From the NCBI GenBank assembly GCA_032622095.1, contig CP136064.1, positions 125,725,605 through 125,789,604 on the forward strand: 64,000 nt of DNA. The letters run 5' to 3'. Shown here piece after piece: positions 11,241-22,895 of the stretch. The notes below the pieces were generated by a model. It had not been told where the DNA came from. It saw only the letters and a list, made by a program, of their open reading frames with translations, and ran no database searches. Position 1 is the stretch's first letter, and the number at the start of each line of letters is the position of its first letter. Position numbers and translations under genes: made by a program. This DNA is from Siphonodentalium dalli. Lineage: Eukaryota > Mollusca > Scaphopoda > Gadilida > Siphonodentaliidae.

Positions 11241-11434
11241 GCATACACAAGCCTTGAAATAGTGCATCTGTCATTTGCAGAATGAGGTCCACAGAGGGTG
11301 AATTTAGTGATGCTACCCCTTATTCTGCTGAGGTGTAAGCAGAATGAGGTCCCCAGAGGGTGAATTTGGTGATGCTAGCCTCTTGGGACCTCATTCTGCA
11401 AATGACAGACACGCTATTTCAAGGCTTGTGCATA
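11241..11434. repeat. Foldback (MITE-like) element with ~50-bp inverted repeats
   Basis: The left arm starts 'gcatacacaagccttgaaat' (11241-11290) and the right arm ends 'atttcaaggcttgtgcat' (to 11434). Between them is a 61-bp tandem duplication starting 'gcagaatgaggtcc' (11278 and 11339). No clear target duplication was seen. Confidence 0.75.
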
Positions 11435-11772
11435 CAGACATAACAGGGAAGAGATACTATACTTTAAAATGATTTAAATAAAGCTTGAGAAAACGACGAG
11501 TGCATCCGCCCTTACCTTTATTGAGAAGGCAGACTGGCTTCTGTCGACACCTGTCCATATTATCTATAGCCAATTAACCTTCTCGGTGTTATCATCGATG
11601 CACCAACTAACTGAAGATGTTGCACATTCCTGTGAGATCAGATATAGCTTCCGTTACACAGGTAATGCCGACATGTGCAACTCTGATTCTATCACTATTT
11701 TAAATAAAGCTTTGACAGATGCAAATAGTACGACAGACTACCCGAATAGTGTATACCTCTTTAAGCGAATAA

Positions 11773-12114
11773 TATACACTACTGACACATGGGGCTATAT
11801 TATCTATCCAGAAGTTACGGTCATATAACCGTGGACTGGGAATTGAGAAATCTAGATGGACTACTGAAAAACGGAAAAGAAATGTCGCTTGTATAATAGC
11901 CTGTAAATTGTGCAACACATCTATCTGTGACGAATATCATTTGTTACTTATGTGTCCAAATTTAATCAATGAAAGATTGAAATACATTTCAGAGAAAGAT
12001 CGTATAGATTCGGCTATGATGATAATGTGTGAACTTTTGAACGAAACTTATACGACTTGTATTAAATATCTAGAGAATTTGATAAGAATTTGTTTTAAAA
12101 AGTACGGAAACTAA
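11773..12114 (+). pseudogene. C-terminal fragment of a LINE (non-LTR) polyprotein
   Basis: One frame from after a TAA at 11770 reads ...LRSYNRGLGIEKSRW, then CKLCNTSICDEYHLLLMCPN, and ends at a stop after ...RICFKKYGN. A cysteine pair (CKLC), then EYH and a later C (LLLMC), is the zinc-knuckle-like block found downstream of the reverse transcriptase in many animal non-LTR retrotransposons, usually preceded by a segment like 'LRIE.GRW'. Only this tail is present. No RT lies upstream, so it is a truncated relic. The clade cannot be assigned. Confidence 0.7.
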
Positions 12115-12269
12115 CTATACACCACATACGGTACATTTAATCATATATGTTCCTTGAAATAATCCGTGAAGTGAGCCTCTGCCTGGGGAATGTCGGAAAC
12201 AGTTCAACGTTCTTACTTTCTTTTTGGGGCCGTGGTCTTCATCTTTGTATGGGCACGCAGTCATGGGCT

Positions 12270-12600
12270 AGCACCACATGAATGTTCAATGGTTCCCTGG
12301 TGGCTACCATGGTGTTGGTCACAATGACGATTTAGCAACGCAGAGTGCTAATTTGACCACCGCTCCAATGCACGACTTCAGCCCAATTTTTAGAAAAAAT
12401 TGAGATGCGGCTATAAATGGGTTGGTTCCTCATCTATGGACCCGTGTTGCTACCATGGTTCCGGTCACACGTGGGACCGACTTGGCAACGAGGAATACCA
12501 TATTTCACCCTCATACACGATTTCATCCAAATTTAATATTACCATGTGGCTACTATGGTTCTGGTCACACAGCCGATATTCTGTGTATGACTATCTGAGA
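12270..12600 (+). repeat. Degenerate tandem repeat, ~100-145 bp, about three units
   Basis: The phrase 'gctaccatggtt(c/g)(t/c)ggtcaca' recurs near 12303, 12449 and 12550 with variable spacing. No coding role is seen. Confidence 0.5.
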
Positions 12601-13400
12601 ATAAGATTGACAACTCTTAACTGAGAACGAAATTCATGAAGCTCCTTTTCGAAACCTATATTTATTATCAACCGATGCTCTCAATCGCGAGAAAATATAC
12701 GGTATTCGGTGAATTTCAGTTAAGGTATAAAGCAGAGTAATATGGACCCCAAAGAAAAATTGCGCCAATCGCACACGACAATCGTGTACCTTTCCGAACA
12801 CACCGTTATCTCCAAGATAGCATTTTTCGATATCATGCGACAATTTTTCTTTACATGAAACAGAGACGGTGTGAAATACACACACAATGAGTAAACAATT
12901 TTCCATTTTTCAAGTTCGCGGTCAATTCAAAACCGGCCGATCTGCCATTATGGATCAGGTTGCCGATGAAAAAGTTATTTGTATATAAGCGATAATAATC
13001 TGAAAAAGATATCAGTTACATACAGAAACTAATTTTACTTCTATATGGTATGGCAATATTTCATCTTTTATGAGCATTTGTACCGATAAGAGCGATGCTA
13101 ATTGGGGGACTATGTTTTATCCAGCGCAATACATTTTTTTTAAAGTCATGAATTGGCTGAGTTTTTTCTATGTATGTACATTTCAATGATAATTACAAGG
13201 CATGTGTGTGTCGAAGTACCGGTTTAAGTTCGATGAGAATTAGAATGGAGATAACAGTGTGATGTTTTGTGATTGCGGAAAGGTACAAGGCGAATATATT
13301 GTTCCAAATACCCGTTATTTCGGACCCGCTGTCACCACAGCTAAATATGCCACAGTATATATTCGCCCTTTTCCGAAATCACAAAACACCACACCGCCAT
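12601..13400. other. No recognised feature
   Basis: Only short ORFs (up to 90 codons) without family motifs. Confidence 0.45.
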
Positions 13401-13414
13401 CCCCAAATTTACCT

Positions 13415-13460
13415 ATCTTGTATATACAACTTAGCTATCTTGTATATACAATTTAGCCAT
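13415..13460 (+). repeat. 22-bp tandem repeat (TTGTATATACAA unit), first block
   Basis: About two units of 'cttgtatatacaacttagct'. A longer block of the same unit is at 14133-14265. Confidence 0.7.
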
Positions 13461-13469
13461 CGTGTACAC

Positions 13470-14115
13470 TGTCATACTGACTAACTTAGGTTAGTCAACT
13501 GTTCATCCACAGGGTGACTAAATTAGCTTAGTCATAATGACCAAGGCAGACAATTAGTCGCAATGACTATGTGGTGTTAGTCGTAACGACTAAATGTTTA
13601 GACAATGCGACTAATTTAGCAATTAGACTAAAATTGTGTTAGTCAAAATGACCAGGATTGAGTCAAAATGGCTAGCTTTTCTGAGTCACTGGGAATGGGA
13701 ACAAGTAAACTTTCAATCCGTTCTTTAAAACACACATTTCAATACTGGTCTGTCGAGAGGTATAACAATAATTTGTGGTACAGGTATGTTTAACTAGTTC
13801 ATTTTTCGGAGATGTCTGTGATGTCATGGAATAGTGTAGCCTTTGATGTGGGAGTGAATTTGTGATATATATGCCACTATAGCCTCCCATCACATTCATT
13901 CAATTATAGATCCAATAGAACTGCGATGCAATGGAAATTGAATATTTAGCAATGAATATTAAGCATAATTTAAGGCAGTGTTGCAATTAGAGTTATTATT
14001 GGTGTAACTTAGTCTCTATGACTAACATCCGAGTTAGTCGTAGTGACTCGATAAAAGGTGTGGGTTAGTCAAAGTTACTCCAATTGCTTGTGACTTACAC
14101 TAGTTAGTCATATTG
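13470..14115. repeat. Cluster of TTAGTC / TGACTAA half-palindromes
   Basis: 'ttagtc' followed 4-5 nt later by 'tgac' or 'cgac' recurs about ten times (about 13530-13680 and 14010-14120). Spacing is irregular, so it is not a simple tandem repeat. It lies between the two 22-bp repeat blocks. Confidence 0.55.
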
Positions 14116-14132
14116 ATCCGATTTGTTCTCAG

Positions 14133-14265
14133 TGTATATACAATTTAGCTATCGTGTATATACAACTTTGCTACTGTACCTTGTATATACATATTAGCAA
14201 TCCTGTATATACAACTTATATATCTTGTACATACCACTTAGCTATCTTGTACATAACACTTTTAC
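14133..14265 (+). repeat. 22-bp tandem repeat, second block, about six degenerate units
   Basis: Units resemble 'cttgtatatacaacttagct', with drift to 'cttgtacataccacttagct' at the right end. Confidence 0.7.
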
Positions 14266-14919
14266 CTATAAACTTAGTTATGACATGTTCATCTCCAGGA
14301 AGTGATAAAAGTGATAAATGACTATGTCGAATTTGAGATCTAATGAGTATATATCCCTTTAGTAATGTGTTTGTTGCATGGTAAAATTAATTTAATTCTA
14401 AAATTTAGCAACAAAGTAGAATGAAACTTCATTATCGAAACAGCGGAAATTGTTTAGCTAGAAAACAAAATCACATTTCAGATATGTGAAACAAATTGAA
14501 AGGTTGGCATACTATGCCGGTCAAGGATATACATACTGTAAACACAACACAATCGCTGCACAATGTATGGTGTAGGGTACACGCAGTGGGTATACCTATC
14601 AATTTGACTAGTGGGTCAGTGGGTTACTGACATCGAAGAATGAATTATTGTTGAAGAGCTATTGTAACATAATGTGTGTGGTATGCATGCCTGTGGTCTT
14701 TGATGGGCTGTAACGCCGGCGATCTGATACCTTTGGTTAAGTGTGCATAATAATCTTTTTTCGATTCGTTACACACCACCTTCAAATGGTTGGATAAGTT
14801 TATATTTTAATTATCAATTTAATCAAATGAATTGTTTCTTGTTGATCAACTATTTGTATAATCCGCCCACCTGCTAAACCACATATCACCAACGATGGGT
14901 GATCGAGTTCTAAATTTGT

Positions 14920-15450
14920 TTAAAGATACGGGCGGTGTTGGCGGTGGGTATGCTGTTAAAATATTCACCTCCGTCAAAAACCGCCATAAACAGAAGGAAC
15001 AGTAATATATAGACATATTTTGTTCTTATATGCCAATCAGAAATATGGCATAAAGAGTATGTTATTGTCAATTTCCCCCCTTTGTTATGTAAACAAAAGC
15101 AAAAAACGTTACGTTTCCTGGCTTGTGTTTAGATCCGGATATGGTAAACATAAAGAGCGTTATTTGTTACTGATTTCCTGATAGGGAGATAATAAAGAGC
15201 GTTTATATATCATTTTTGTGTGATTAACCAATATAATTGCGCTGTGTTATGTAAACAGAAGCACAACTTCTGTAACACGAGTAGTCTCTTGTTTACGTAC
15301 ACCATCGTACGTCTTGACGACAATATACTATTTACGCACTGATTATGTTTGGCATATGAGCGGAATTGTATATATTTTGGTGTTCCTTCTGTTGATGGAG
15401 ATTTGAACAAATATAAATATTTCTGCAACGAACGCCACCCGTGCCTTTAA
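14920..15450. mobile_element. Non-autonomous DNA element G1 with TTAA flanks
   Basis: It is flanked by TTAA at 14920-14923 and 15447-15450, with short imperfect terminal repeats (AGATACGG at left, CCGTGCCT at right). It matches G2 (38120-38621) along its length, including 'gttatgtaaacaaaagca' and two TAAAGAGCGT boxes. TTAA targets are typical of piggyBac-type elements, so a piggyBac-like MITE is possible. No ORF of note. Confidence 0.65.
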
Positions 15451-16148
15451 GAAATATATGAATTTCTGTAACTGTAAAAAAAAAAAAAGTTGCCTAATTG
15501 CCTCTATCAATCTCGAAGGTGTTGGAAATTACGGTATAGAGTCCGCCCTACGATTAAACGCCTACTTAATTTTCATGCCCCCTAATCTTCCAACTAGTAA
15601 ATTATCACATTTGTACTATCCGCATAGGTGTGAGACACATGCTCTTTATTTTTACCATATCCAGAAAGACAAACAAATAACGCTCTTTATATTGTTCCGC
15701 GTGCAAGGAACTCAGCGTAAAACGGGACAATAGTTCAACGATGACGTGACAGGGCTGAGAACTTATCAGTTGAACACACTGTATAATACAATGCATACAT
15801 ACATGTAACTCAGTGTTAGAATCAATTCAGTAAAGGAAGGAAGTTGGTTCTTTTTTGCAATTACTATTGGAGATTCGAACTACATATAATACTATTTTAA
15901 TTTCAATATAGACTTTATAAATTGATTGCACACTGTGGGACAGACTGTGGGAAACTGGTGCATTTGTATATAGCTATAGTGTTTATAAAATTTATATGTT
16001 GCCTTTTTTCAAATAACTGATGAAGACAAATAAATAATTGAATTGAATATTCGTTCAGAATAACAATACTTATATAATATAATAGTTGGAATGATATTAA
16101 AGTTGTAATGTGCTGGATTAGTGCAAAATACACTCATGTGCTCTATAA
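15451..16148. other. No recognised gene; one ACGCTCTTTA box
   Basis: Short ORFs only. The dispersed box ACGCTCTTTA occurs at 15680-15689, with a 'ccatatccaga' phrase just before it. Confidence 0.45.
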
Positions 16149-16242
16149 ACGATACTAACAACATGGTAATTATAATGAAAATGATTTTATGACTGGAGTC
16201 ATAAATACATTTTCATTATAATTACCATGTTGTTTGTATCGT
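16149..16242. repeat. Near-perfect palindrome, 46-bp arms, 2-bp spacer
   Basis: 'acgatactaacaacatgg' (16149) pairs with 'ccatgttgtttgtatcgt' (to 16242). The centre is GG at 16195-16196, with only a couple of mismatches. Probably a MITE-like or foldback unit. Confidence 0.85.
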
Positions 16243-17508
16243 TCATACGATAAAAGAGTTTATCTTGCACTCATTCATGGCTAAAATTCATTCATTTGTT
16301 GCCTATATGTATGTTGAGTATAAAAGGAGATTGTCCCAACAATGGCCAGATTTAGTGTACAGTACCCCTTTACATGCACGGGTAATTTGAACCTCAAATG
16401 GTACGTAATGTTGTAGTAGACGCAGGGGCCACTCGGAAGTACTACTTGTCTGACCGCATAACAGAGATATGGAACAGTCTATACCACCAGAAGTGATCAT
16501 GGAAGAACACAAATGATTTTAAGAATAGTCTGGATAGCCACGAGCAGCCTATGTTGCATGACTATACCTGGCAGAAATTGACAAATCACTAAAGAAGAAA
16601 ATAAACAAAGGCAATTATAGGAGAAAAGAGATTGATCTGTCTCCCTTATAGGCGACACATGAACGGAAAATTGATGACACTTCAAAAAACGGAACAACGA
16701 TACCAATAAGGAAGTAGGAAAATAACGGAACACCAAACCAGGGTAAACGAGACTCAGCTGCCCTGCCCCACCTGTTGAAGAACCTACTGATCTGACAAAG
16801 AGGTGCGAGCCTGCGTCCAGTTATCACATAAGCTAATATAAGGTAGGGAATAAAGTCTGTATATATGTACATGTATCTCACGTATTCATCAACCCATCGA
16901 CCGAACATGACAAAATGTAACAAAAGTGAGCATTAGTAGGCATGATTTGTGGATCCAAACAGCCATATGACTTTAAAACAATTTAGTCACGAATGTCATT
17001 AATCAGTAGAAGATAACGTTCCCTCCAGAGCGATGACACAGGTCGATGAGCTGTCATAGCTGTAAATCACCACAGGGGATCACCCCTAGCATCGTAATAT
17101 CGTTCACAACTATCTGATAACGCTTCTCAAGTTCGAACGTCAAATATTTATTACCAGAACTTAATTTCAATCGATGCAACTTGGTCTGGATCATGCGTGC
17201 AAATGGTCGTCGGAACTCCTGCAATCAACATAATGTTTGAGCGCCCTATTGTTTTTCACGAACTTTATAATAAAATAGGGGAAAAAAACAACCGCCAAGA
17301 TATACAACATATGTGGTGTAGAAGTATCCACTATATTATAAAGCGATAGAGAATCATTCATTCAGTTGAGTATACGATTCTTTCAACCCGGAAACATATA
17401 CACAAGTTAGACGGCCCCTTATACCTGTTAACACAACACAGCGTTTATTTCACGTCTGAGCAGAAGTCTGAATACAGCGGGTAGATTACCAGAACAATTT
17501 ATGTGGTA
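16243..17508. other. No recognised feature
   Basis: ORFs up to 102 codons on the minus strand lack any motif. Nothing further can be supported. Confidence 0.45.
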
Positions 17509-18260
17509 CTAGCTGGAATACCCGCGTTGCCCATGACTCTCAAGAGAAAGTTACATCTATATTTTAAGTTTACAATAAACGCTCTTTATTGCTATGATAT
17601 GATTAGTGCCTCTTTGAATCAGTGGAGGTCAACAGCACCTATACCGTGACAGTTTACTTTTGTGCTCCAATTTCCCCACATATCATCTGGACTGACAATA
17701 AATGGTCTTCATTGATCATATAGTTTATTATTCCCCCTTTATATCATCTGAGGTCAAAAGCGTCTATCCCATAACATTCCCCTGGTCAGGTGACCCATAT
17801 GTACCAATTTTCCTACATATATTATAAGCTGTTAAGGAACGCACTTTATTGCTCATATTTGCCCGTTTAAGTCATCTGAGGTCAACTATACATATAACGC
17901 ATGACACTCTATTGGTCAATTTATCCCCGTGTTTCAATTTTCATCGCGACCAGATTGCAACTATTCTGGTATGTAATTTAATTATTTAGGTACATGAATA
18001 ATTAGGGCCCTTTTAAGACATCTGGGGTCAACGGGACCTATCTGATAAGATCCCGGAGTCAAATTACACATATGTACATATTTTCAGCTCCGATTGTCCA
18101 ACCTTTTGATCGCCTCTATCCAATATATTTGTAATAATTATTAGTGCCCTTTTAAGACAGCTGACCTATCTAATAACGCCCCCGGGGTCAAATTACCCAT
18201 ATACACGAAAGTAGTCGCCGGTGAAAAGCTGACTACGAATTTTATCGGAGCCTTAAATGA
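17509..18260 (-). mobile_element. Truncated Helitron-like element F1 with internal tandem repeats
   Basis: On the minus strand the 3' end is CTAG (plus 17509-17512), preceded by a degraded hairpin seen on plus as 'tacccgcgttgccca'. It resembles the B end. Inward lie about four degenerate ~150-bp units sharing 'ccttttaagacatctg(a/g)ggtcaa' and 'cccatatgtacca'. No TC start is recognisable, so the 5' end is lost or diverged and the right boundary is approximate. A related unit sits at 43790-43960. Confidence 0.55.
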
Positions 18261-18492
18261 CAGCCACGAATTAAGTGCATTTAACTGTTTTCAAAGTTGT
18301 GGACAGAAGCGACATGAAGGCCCTTTATATTAACGATATCAGGAACAAACTAACATATATATGCATACTTCATACAAGATGTACATTATGCTATCTTTAA
18401 TGTTTGTCATTTGCCTAGAGAACAATCACTGACTATTCGTTATTGTTACAGCGAGGGACCATTCTTCTTTTAGAGCGTTAACTGCTATAACT

Positions 18493-18876
18493 TCAAATGG
18501 ATCTTATACGATGCACAAATGGCCCATATAGATCCCATATAGACATAAGTTTTTCCTGTATCCATGGGCATAATATTTGTATCCCTTTATTGTGTAAAAA
18601 GTCAATATAATCACTATTGACACGAGGAACAGTTTTCTGATTATAATCACAAACCCAAAACCTAGTCACTCTGCCGGATGATTCATTGCCGTTGAGCAAT
18701 TTTGCTTTGCCGGGTGTTTCGAATTTGTCCATATCGCCGCAAACTTTAATAGAGTGCGAGTGATTAGCTCCACAATTATGCACTCCAACGATACTATCGA
18801 GTATAAAATGCTTGTGGCAAGTGGTGTCCCAAATAAATTTGTTTGTAGTTCCAGATGCATATATATATATTTATAT
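18493..18876 (-). CDS. Unidentified ORF, possible exon or gene relic
   Basis: One minus-strand frame is open for about 128 codons, from a TAA in an AT repeat near 18878 to a stop at 18493; the first ATG is at 18783. It is rich in Cys, His and Trp (residues such as HNCGANHSHS, FWVCDYNQ and LCPWIQEK), unlike the low-complexity chance ORFs nearby. I do not recognise the family, and no convincing splice acceptor is visible at its start. It could be a retained fragment of a host or captured gene, or chance. Confidence 0.3.
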
Positions 18877-19304
18877 AATGTATTCAAACTTAATTGTTAG
18901 TGGTGCGATTCCGTCTTTGTGCCTTAAAGCGGCAAACAATCTTTAAATATCAAACTAAACAATTTTAATTACTCGCTTTTGTAGCTCGGATTTCAGAACA
19001 CGGACCTTCAGCCAATCGAAATGCATCTACGTTTTTTCGAGATACCGTCCGTCACAGGCATTTACAAATACTATACCGCAGTGTGTCTTCCGGTCCCGCA
19101 TGCCGCCACATACTTCAGTTTCACTTTATCACGCAGAACGTAAACGTGTTCCCCGTTTGTTTGTTATTGCCGACTTCAAGTTTTAAGAATTCGGAAACAC
19201 AAAAACGCTAATGATGTATCTATTCACTGAACTGAATAATCATAATATTACGACTGCATGCGGGAACGATGACTTTGGAATATGCCAAGAGGGATAGCGA
19301 GATA

Positions 19305-19441
19305 CAGTAATGCTCTAAATAATCGTCTCCTTAACCACAGTAGAAGTATGGGTAACTTTTCAGGCATATTTCCGACTAAATCCTGAAAAGTTACCCATAA
19401 TTCTGCGGTGGTTAAGGAGTCGATCATTCAGAGCATTACTG
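19305..19441. mobile_element. Tigger/pogo-like MITE, 137 bp
   Basis: The terminal inverted repeats begin CAGTAATGCTCTAAATAATC and end GAGCATTACTG. A TA precedes the left end (19303-19304); the right flank is AA, a likely mutated TA. CAG-starting ends with TA duplication are typical of the pogo/Tigger branch of Tc1/mariner. A second inverted pair inside ('gggtaacttttcagg' / 'cctgaaaagttaccc') extends the hairpin. A sibling is at 47431-47489. Confidence 0.8.
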
Positions 19442-20184
19442 AAGGCCTACGGCTACGCGGTGTCTGCGTGCCGACATTTCAAAATTTGAATCCTTGTTTT
19501 AGGAGAATATATATACTCACCTGCAGATCGTTGATATTATTGATATGTAATCTTCACAAAACAACCAAAACAGTTTATTCATAAAATATTTCGGAAACAG
19601 GGATAAAACTACGATGTACAATTGAAGTATAAGTCGCCCATTTTCGTTGCTCACCTTCGATGACATGTGCAAACTGAGGCGAACACTCTACATCAAAGGG
19701 TTGGTGTACTTTTTGACAGATGCTGTTTTTTTTAGATGAATATTTATAATTTCAATGAATTGTTCTAAAAATGAATTCACTTGTTGCTGCTTGTAATGTC
19801 TGGGTCGATGGCCCTTAGTTGGCCCAACGAATCTCTCCCGACTGCCGGAATTATAACTTTGGTCCAATATGAACTGTATCTGTATCTGTATATCTATATT
19901 TCAGAGCAGGAACCAATTATGGTTAAACTTATAGACGCACTGGTCCAGGTCTTGCCACGGCCGAGTAACTTTATAACCCTGTGGTGACTCCAGTAGCGTT
20001 CTTTAACGTGCACACACAAAGGTGCGTACACGGATCAGCCATTAATGTCCGCATCCGATCGGACAGCGTACTGCACCCACGACAACATACCTGGACAAAT
20101 GTTGAAAAAAGGGGAAAGTCAGCATTTTGCAGTGATCTCAAATGAGATTTTTCAGCCAGACAAACTTGATATGGTACCGACATT

Positions 20185-20430
20185 CCAATGGAATTAACTG
20201 AAGCACACTGGTTGGGTTTACGTTGTTGGCTCTTGGTTGTCCCAACGTATTCATCTCAACCATTGGAATTATAAGGTTGGCCCAATATTGGACCAAGGCT
20301 AACATGCAAATATAATTAACGCCAGCACATTCGTTGGGTTGGCATTATTGGCCCTTGATTGACCAAAAGTATTCCTCCAAACCATTGGAATTATAACGTT
20401 GGCCCAACATTCGTCAAATTTTCCCTCGGT
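20185..20430 (+). repeat. ~127-bp tandem repeat, two units plus an outlier
   Basis: 'accattggaattataa(c/g)gttgg' and 'ttgggtt...ttattggcc' recur with a period of about 127 bp. A diverged relative lies upstream near 19805-19875 ('gccggaattataactttgg'). Confidence 0.6.
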
Positions 20431-20714
20431 AATGCTCCACCAGCGCTGCTCCTGTCATGAAAGGGGTAAAACACAACCCTTAGTATCTATATTATTTAAT
20501 GTATTTAATACTTAGACATTTAACTTTCCGATTTTATTTTTGTTTTTTGTTTTTTAGTAATTATGTCTATCAATCGTCTCCAATGATGTGTGAATAGAAC
20601 GGTTCCTCCATGCTTTAGAACGACTTGCACGTGCGTTGAGAACACCTCTCCCCTCTGTTGTGAACTGCGCATGTATCATATTTATACGCCGGCCCGTCCT
20701 TCCCGTTGTAAAGG

Positions 20715-20800
20715 CTTACTGTATACACAGTGTGGGGGACGGTTTAACCAGAATCGATTCTATCGCTATTTCCGTTCCGACCCTATTGTTACATTTACTG
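20715..20800 (+). repeat. Segment with inverted counterpart at 22810-22895
   Basis: 'tatacacagtgtggggga' followed by 'accagaatcgattctatcgc' matches the reverse complement of 22810-22895 ('gcgatagaatcgaccctggt', then 'gtttcccccagtgtgtata'). No element boundary can be placed. Confidence 0.5.
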
Positions 20801-21759
20801 ATTTTTCAACCATTTTGAATGACAAAAATGTGAAAAATAATGACAACATTCAGGAATATGGTAACTATATAGTTTTAAAATAGTTCTCCACACATACTTC
20901 AGTGGATCTAGATCCAGGAAACATTAATTTCAATGTTCCAGAATGGAAACACTCCCCATATCACATATTAATGTTAATTTTACGTGATCAGTGGTATTGT
21001 GTTGATAATTTTGCAAAACTTCATCTTAACCTTCGAATCAGTATGAAACAAGAGAGGATCTCGTCTGTTTCAATACGATTTATATAATATTTGATCATAT
21101 AAGTTCAATCTTGACACATCAAACTATTTGAAAAAGTAAAAAACGATCAGTATAACGCGTAATTGTAAAGTAACACGTGGGTTCCGACTCAATAATTTTT
21201 GCTTCCGACTCTTTCTCACCCCAAATTGATAGGTTCCGGTTCGATTGCCGGTTCAATCGACACGAAATTACTCTGATTTTAAGACAGAGTAATGCAATAG
21301 TAAATGGACATGGAGCTTCAAAACTTATTTTGGACTCCGCCGAAGCTTATATATGTTTCTTGACTATTTGCGTCAAACATTTATACCGTTAAATTTCAAT
21401 CGTAAGATCATCATTTGCAGATAGCTTCTATAGTCACACACTTATATCTCTCTATTTCCAAAGAAACAGATGCCATTATTGCAAGAAGTTTGTCGTGGTT
21501 AACACTCACGTTAGACATTTTGTAGATTCACATCCTGCATGATGATGAACTTGTTATTGGGTGAAGATGGCGTTGAGTCGTTGGGTAGAAACCATAGATA
21601 TAGAGAATCGTTAGTTTCGGTGTGCAAGGGAAGTAAGTAAGACAGGGCGATGCAGAATTCGTGAACAATGTCGCTTGAAGTTGTGTCTGCGGCAGAATGT
21701 CATCTATTAGTAAGTCCATGTGCCAAAAAAGAACACACCAATGAAGGATGTTCATTCCA

Positions 21760-21777
21760 GGGGGGGGGGGGGGGGGG
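21760..21777 (+). repeat. 18-nt G tract
   Basis: An uninterrupted G run, able to form a G-quadruplex. It also encodes the GGGGGG stretch of a 93-codon ORF (21668-21949) that has no recognisable family. Confidence 0.8.
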
Positions 21778-22895
21778 CTCAATATTTACCGAGACGATCG
21801 ACTCCAATATGGATGTATATTGCTGCGATCCAGTTAACGAGACATCTGCGATATTGGACGAGATGACTGGCCTCTTACCAGAAAATAATACACCATTTAA
21901 AAGACGCAGACAGGTTTCCAGAGTGGAATGTCTTTTCTTCGACAGTTAGCCTCGGATACATTCCCTATAAATAATGTCTCTTTTCAGCTATTTCTTTTTG
22001 TACGATTTCATGAATCCGAAGCATGCGATATACTCCGGAGGTAAAACAGTTCAGGGCCGTTGGCTACATACTATTTCATTCCAAATTCATTCGGTTTATG
22101 GGAGGGCCGAAATGTGCAGGGTTCCAGGATTGGGAAAGTGTTGCTACAAAAGATGCGCGAATTAACCTTTATAACGATATGAATTCAAAAGCCATAGACA
22201 TCCAAAACTGTTGCATTAGACTGCAAAAGGACCATAATCTCATCGCGCTATATCCAATAAACATTGGTGGCCATGTATGTTACCCGTTCCGTGCTGTCAT
22301 TGTGTGTCGTGTGTCATCACGGGCAAAATGAAGCTGAGCAGCCTGAGAAAACAGTCGTCGATCGAATAGAACTGGGCATTTAGAAGGGACGATAGAATCG
22401 ATCTAGAACATGAAAATCACAAATCACTATTTTTGACTATAAATTTAGATTGTTATTCTGCTGCGGGAATCTTGGGAGATGGTTTTATTATACTCTGCCA
22501 CCATCCTGGTATACGTCCTGATCATTACCGACTGAATTTACAGGCGAATAGACCGAATTTGCAGCGTTGAACGATACATTGATTGTACATAGGAAATGCA
22601 CACGCTCGAGTTGTATGGTCTAAATGTATTATATGGATATATGCAGTGCATATTATGCACGTAACACAACATCGATTGCATAAATATTATTACTGAATTG
22701 CTATAAATAATAATAACAATAATAATAGTTTAAAACTTAACTTTGTGTCATCTTTTTGTGAAAATGGCGCGCAAAACTTTCTAGAAAACGTTAAAAAGTC
22801 AAAATGGAGTCGGATCTCAACGCCGATAGAGACGGAACAAACGGGCGATAGAATCGACCCTGGTGAAACAGTTTCCCCCAGTGTGTATAGTGTAA

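Noticed and set aside
21177-21392. tRNA or tRNA-SINE B box at 'ggttcgattgcc'
   Set aside because: B-box spacing is off by one and there is no A box or cloverleaf. Similar 'gtcgagtccgg' at 5737 and 25695 also fails.
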